From Gavia stellata (Eukaryota > Chordata > Aves > Gaviiformes > Gaviidae): a DNA stretch of 64,000 bases. This document shows positions 60,205 to 64,000 of the stretch, piece after piece. Position 1 is the stretch's first letter; each line of letters opens with the position of its first letter. The translations under genes were made by a program, and so were the position numbers. The notes under the pieces were generated by a model. The model did not search any database and was not told the DNA's origin. It saw only the letters and a program-made list of their open reading frames with translations. The stretch is from positions 78,660,495-78,724,494 of the forward strand of contig NC_082597.1 of NCBI RefSeq assembly GCF_030936135.1, written 5' to 3'.

Positions 60205-63200
60205 GAGCATGGTGACATTGGCCACCAGCATGGCCTCAGGCCCTGGGCACGGGACCCCGAGGTCGCCAGCCAGCCCCTTCTCCGCGGCCTCTCCTTGCAG
60301 AGCCCTCTGCTTCCGTGGCCTCTGGACAGGCTCCCAAGCACACGTCTCCCCCCATAACCCCCCCAACGCCTTCTGGACCCCTGCGCCAGCTCCAGCCACC
60401 TCTGGCCGGGAAGGGAAGTCCCACCGACAACGTCACCCAGAAGCGCCACAGAAACAGAGGTGCAACAGAGAAACTCTCTTCAAGGCCTCTGGTGCAGGGC
60501 AAGGATGAGGCTTGAACTCGCCTTTACAAACCACAGAATCTACATGGAAAAACAAACCCCAAGTACGCACAAGCCCAAATTGGCCAAAAACTAGTCCTTC
60601 GTCACCAGCCAAGAGGCAAGGGAAGGACCTGGCAGGTGGCATCCCTTCTCCTCTGTGTCACACACAAGCGACCCCCACCTCGGCCTTAGTGCCACTGACT
60701 ATGGCAGCCGAACGCACGAGTGCGTAAACCAAACCTCACGAGAGATTTGCTAAAGCAGCATTACCTTCCCCTTCCGTAAGATATCACACGGAGTTTTATC
60801 GCACAACTTTCCCTACGCTGCCATCCTCCATCAAATCCCTTAGCCTGTTCTAGAGACATTTCTGGCTCTTGCTGTAAGCCTCTGGAAAAGCCCTTGCAAG
60901 TGACTGGGGGATCACAACAACCGGCCTGGCTACCCAAGCGCAACAAGGGACTCTTCAGCAGGCTCCCCAGGGGAGCTGCCAAGGCATTGCTCCCTGACAG
61001 CTCAACAACCACACAACCTGCTTCTCCCCATCCCCGTCCTGAAACAGCTACAGGCAAGGAGGCAGGAACAACAAAATCCTTACTCTGGTTGCCTTCCCAT
61101 ACTCAAGTAGTACACCAGGGTTTTGTGTAAATCTGCCTTGATTAATAAGAAGCTTGGATGCAGAACTGAATTACCAAAATCAAGTAATTAAAGACAAGGA
61201 TAGCCAGTGCTAATCTAACACATGTACACAGACTTCCTAATAAATGTAATTATAGTATTTCTGTAACGCATTTTGGGTCTTTCTTTCTACCTCCTAATTA
61301 GCCACTGGCAAGCAGGAACAGGAGTACAGATACAATCAGCGTTGAGAGATCGGAGCACGGTTCCTCCGTGAAGCTGCTTTCATCTGACTCAGTACCGCAT
61401 TAGCAGAGAGGAGACATTTAGGTTGTTGATCTCTCAGTTATTTCTGATTTATAAACAGCATCGGTAATGATCTACGAAATACAGAGAAAGCACTGACCTC
61501 CTCTTTGCAGACTTTTGCAAAAGAGATACTTCGTACAAAGAACAGAAAAAACAGTAGCACATTTATTCCACCACTTTCTGCTGATTTTGTATAAAAGTGC
61601 TTAAATATAGTCCAGGCACCTAATTTTACATTACTATTATCAGGTATAACTAGCTATTACCCTGATTTCAGCAACATTTTTTTAGAGGTTGTCATAATTA
61701 TTCCATGGTTATCACTAGAAAAGTAATTCCTACATTCAACTCCTACATCAGGTGCTGTCTTTTGAGTTGCTTTGCCTTTTATGTTTAAATACTATTTTTA
61801 CTGAAGTTAAAGAAGTTGGTCTCACTATCCTACAGCCGTCTCTAAAACCTACAATCTGTTTACCTACCTTTTCCTGCAGCTCCTACTGTTTTAACACCTC
61901 CTCCTCACAGAAACTGCCTTCTTTCTGTGCATCTAGACAGAAATAATACCAGACCACAGCTTCTAGATTCATTAATATAATACCACACAGTCCTTCTAGA
62001 TACTGTACGTTAATACTGGGCATAAGAACACAGTGATAGCACTTCCAGTCAAAGATACAAACAGTTAATGCATGTCTAATGCATTTAAGGACTTAATTCA
62101 GCCCCAAGGTTACTACTAGGCTCACAGACTTTTGGAAAGGGAAGAGGAGAGCACAGGGCAAAGAAAATCCCCAGACACAAGTACCAATTCTACCATTTGC
62201 AGCACTCAGTTTGGGAAAGGGAAGGTCTCAGCAGGTCTTCAACAACAAAATACAGTACTTTGGGATAAAAAACAGTGTAAGAGGTGGCTCTAGCTCACCT
62301 GGGAAAGGTCCCAAGGACGAAAAATGCAACCAAAAGAGGTTCTGGCCTTGCAAACCTCTCCAGAGAGGGAACACAAAGTAGAGGGCAAAGCAGAGAGCAG
62401 GGCTTCACTCAGCAACTGAAGGGTCTTTTTCAACATTAATTTTAGGGCCCAAAAGTTTAAGTACTTCCTCAGTAGCAAAGTGGGGGAAAAAAAGGCACAA
62501 CACTTCTGCACACCTAAATCGTAAGAGAAAAGAGTCTAATCAGAAGGAGATAAAACAGTGGGGAGCAGAGTCAGACAGCTATAACCATAGCACCTGACCA
62601 TTTTGGAGGAGCTCTTTCACTTATTCAGATACTAAGTTCAAAAAGAAGCATTCCCAAATTATCCTGTTATGTACAGGAGGCACAAAAACTTAAGTGCTGA
62701 AGATTCAACTTCTCCAAAGTTGACCAAAAAAAAATAAAATCCATGGACTTCAAACAAACCTCATAAACACATTAACTGAATGCAGTATGCTGCTCTTCAT
62801 ATGAACCCAAGATTTTACTGAAAAAGTTAGCATTCCAGAAAAAAGCTCAAGTCAAAAACCACCAGAAGAGGGTTGTCTCTCCCCCATCACTGAGTCTTTT
62901 GGTTTGAGTAAGTCACTTAGCAGCCCTGCTTGACTCGATTCCATCTGTCAGGATGAGGCAATATTTTCATGCTGTCACGGAGGACAGATATTTCATAACT
63001 ACATATTTAATTTCTAGTTAAAGGAAAACGTACTTTAAGCTGCTGTTTGTCAAAAATACTCTCGGTTTTGTAGACTATGACTCCAAAGTAGCATAAGCAT
63101 AGATGAGCCTCAGAGCATCAATAGAAACATAGGAAAGATACCAAAGACCTATTTAGACACTAGTTATCAACATAATTACCATCAACTGTCTAGAACTACC

Positions 63201-63628
63201 ACTTTGTGTATACTGACAAGACACCACAAAATTGCAGTTTAACCTCTTCCTAAACCAGGTCCATGCCAGTACCTTGATCTGCCTTGGTTAATGAAACAGT
63301 GACACAAAAGAGCTTATTTTTCTTATCTCTCATTAGCTGCCTGAGATTAATGCTGGGGTATTATTCTGTGGCACAATTTCTTACATTGGCTTTAATAATC
63401 AAAGTTATATATCCAGTAACTCTACAGAGTTACTGCAAGAACAGTATAGAAATAGCACAAAGAAGCTAAATTCAGATAACTGAGAACTGTAAGTATGAAG
63501 TTCAAGAAGAAATATTTCAAATTCTTTCTGTATTAAGCCATTACCTAGTGAAATGCTATTACAGGACATTCTCGATGAGGAAATTCCTTGGAGAACACTT
63601 TCCTTTCAATTCCAAGTAATACAAAACC

Positions 63629-63890
63629 AGCACATAAGAACTGTGAGTCAAGACCAAAGGTTGTTTATCCCAGTATCATGCCTTAAACAGTAGGCAACGT
63701 AGATGGGCAGGGAGGAGTGGCCGACGAAGGCAGGAGTACATTACCTTTCTCCTCAGTAGCCTCACAGCCCCCAGTGATTCGCAGGTCAGTGACCTTCTGT
63801 GCCAGAGTCTGTGTATGTGGCAGCTTCCACCGAATCTCTGTTCTACCCACCTGTTCATGCTCTCCTTTGACCCACATAAGCTTTTACAAG
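63629..63890 (-). mobile_element. Ancient CR1 LINE 3' fragment
   Basis: On the minus strand the sequence ends GATACTGGGATAAACAACC, TTTGGTC and CAGTTCTTATGTGC. This resembles the 3' end of old sauropsid CR1 copies (GATACTGGGCTAGATGGACC, TTTGGTCTGACCCAGTAT and TTCTTATG). Upstream GGTCACTGACC, AATCACTGGGGGCTG and GAGGCTACTGAGGAGAAAGG continue the same element. It is much more diverged than the copies at 50-52 kb. The left part of the border is uncertain. Confidence 0.55.
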
Positions 63891-64000
63891 CTACAACTGT
63901 CTGTGACCACAAACCCCACAGCTTTTACCATACATTGTGTGTTTTGGGGTTGGGTTTTTTTTTTGAACCTACCAATTTCCAATTTTATGGAATGGCTTTC

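Noticed and set aside
59941..60449. Two overlapping minus-strand frames of 150-160 codons upstream of the 132-codon candidate, and plus-strand frames over 60005-60508
   Set aside because: All frames are open by GC-richness, the peptides are Gly/Arg/Pro/Ala-rich without motif, and they overlap the CCAAT/octamer region. The frame 59941-60399 ends just past the preferred ATG, so an upstream N-terminal extension was considered but not supported.

Overview
This is a vertebrate nuclear window, and almost certainly avian (at minimum sauropsid). The support is AT-rich sequence with sparse interspersed repeats, CR1 LINE fragments in both orientations (about 7,365-7,550, 50,055-50,326, 50,973-51,984 and an older one near 63,629-63,890), and GT-AG introns of 0.4-20 kb. 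No prokaryotic, plasmid or phage features are visible.

One conserved protein-coding gene dominates. It lies on the minus strand and I recognise it as the bird orthologue of KIAA0930 (human C22orf9; DUF2045 family, function unknown). Nine coding exons were assembled by hand, each with consensus splice sites and matching phase: 41629-41777, 22067-22174, 20701-20778, 17801-17902, 17219-17359, 15113-15307, 12719-12881, 9769-9924 and 6537-6577 (stop TAG). They join into one open frame of 377 residues. The first coding exon (about 20 residues in the human protein) was not found and probably lies beyond 64,000, which makes intron 1 longer than 22 kb. The transcript probably ends near 2,275, where a minus-strand AATAAA is followed by a GT-rich tract, giving a 3' UTR of about 4.2 kb. 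Positions 1-2,275 are then intergenic or belong to the neighbour on the left. In human that convergent neighbour is NUP50, but no NUP50 coding sequence is visible here.

Region by region: 1-6.5 kb is the 3' UTR and flank. 6.5-22.2 kb is the compact 3' half of the gene, with eight exons. It also holds a puzzling exon-like open segment in the last intron (7025-7256) and an old palindromic repeat. 22.2-41.6 kb is a 19.5 kb intron, almost featureless apart from a second old palindromic repeat at 33.14 kb. 41.8-64 kb is the 3' part of intron 1. It contains two CR1 pieces, a G-run, and at 57.8-60.7 kb a GC-rich island unlike its surroundings. That island carries an eight-unit 47-bp minisatellite, a possible LTR-like segment, and a candidate intronless minus-strand gene (59553-59951, 132 codons) with CCAAT and octamer motifs upstream and two AATAAA signals downstream.

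No operon-like system is present. The parts most worth following up are the candidate nested gene at 59.5-60.2 kb, the orphan exon at 7.0-7.3 kb and the hairpin-bearing minisatellite. All exon calls were made by eye from the sequence, without alignment tools.
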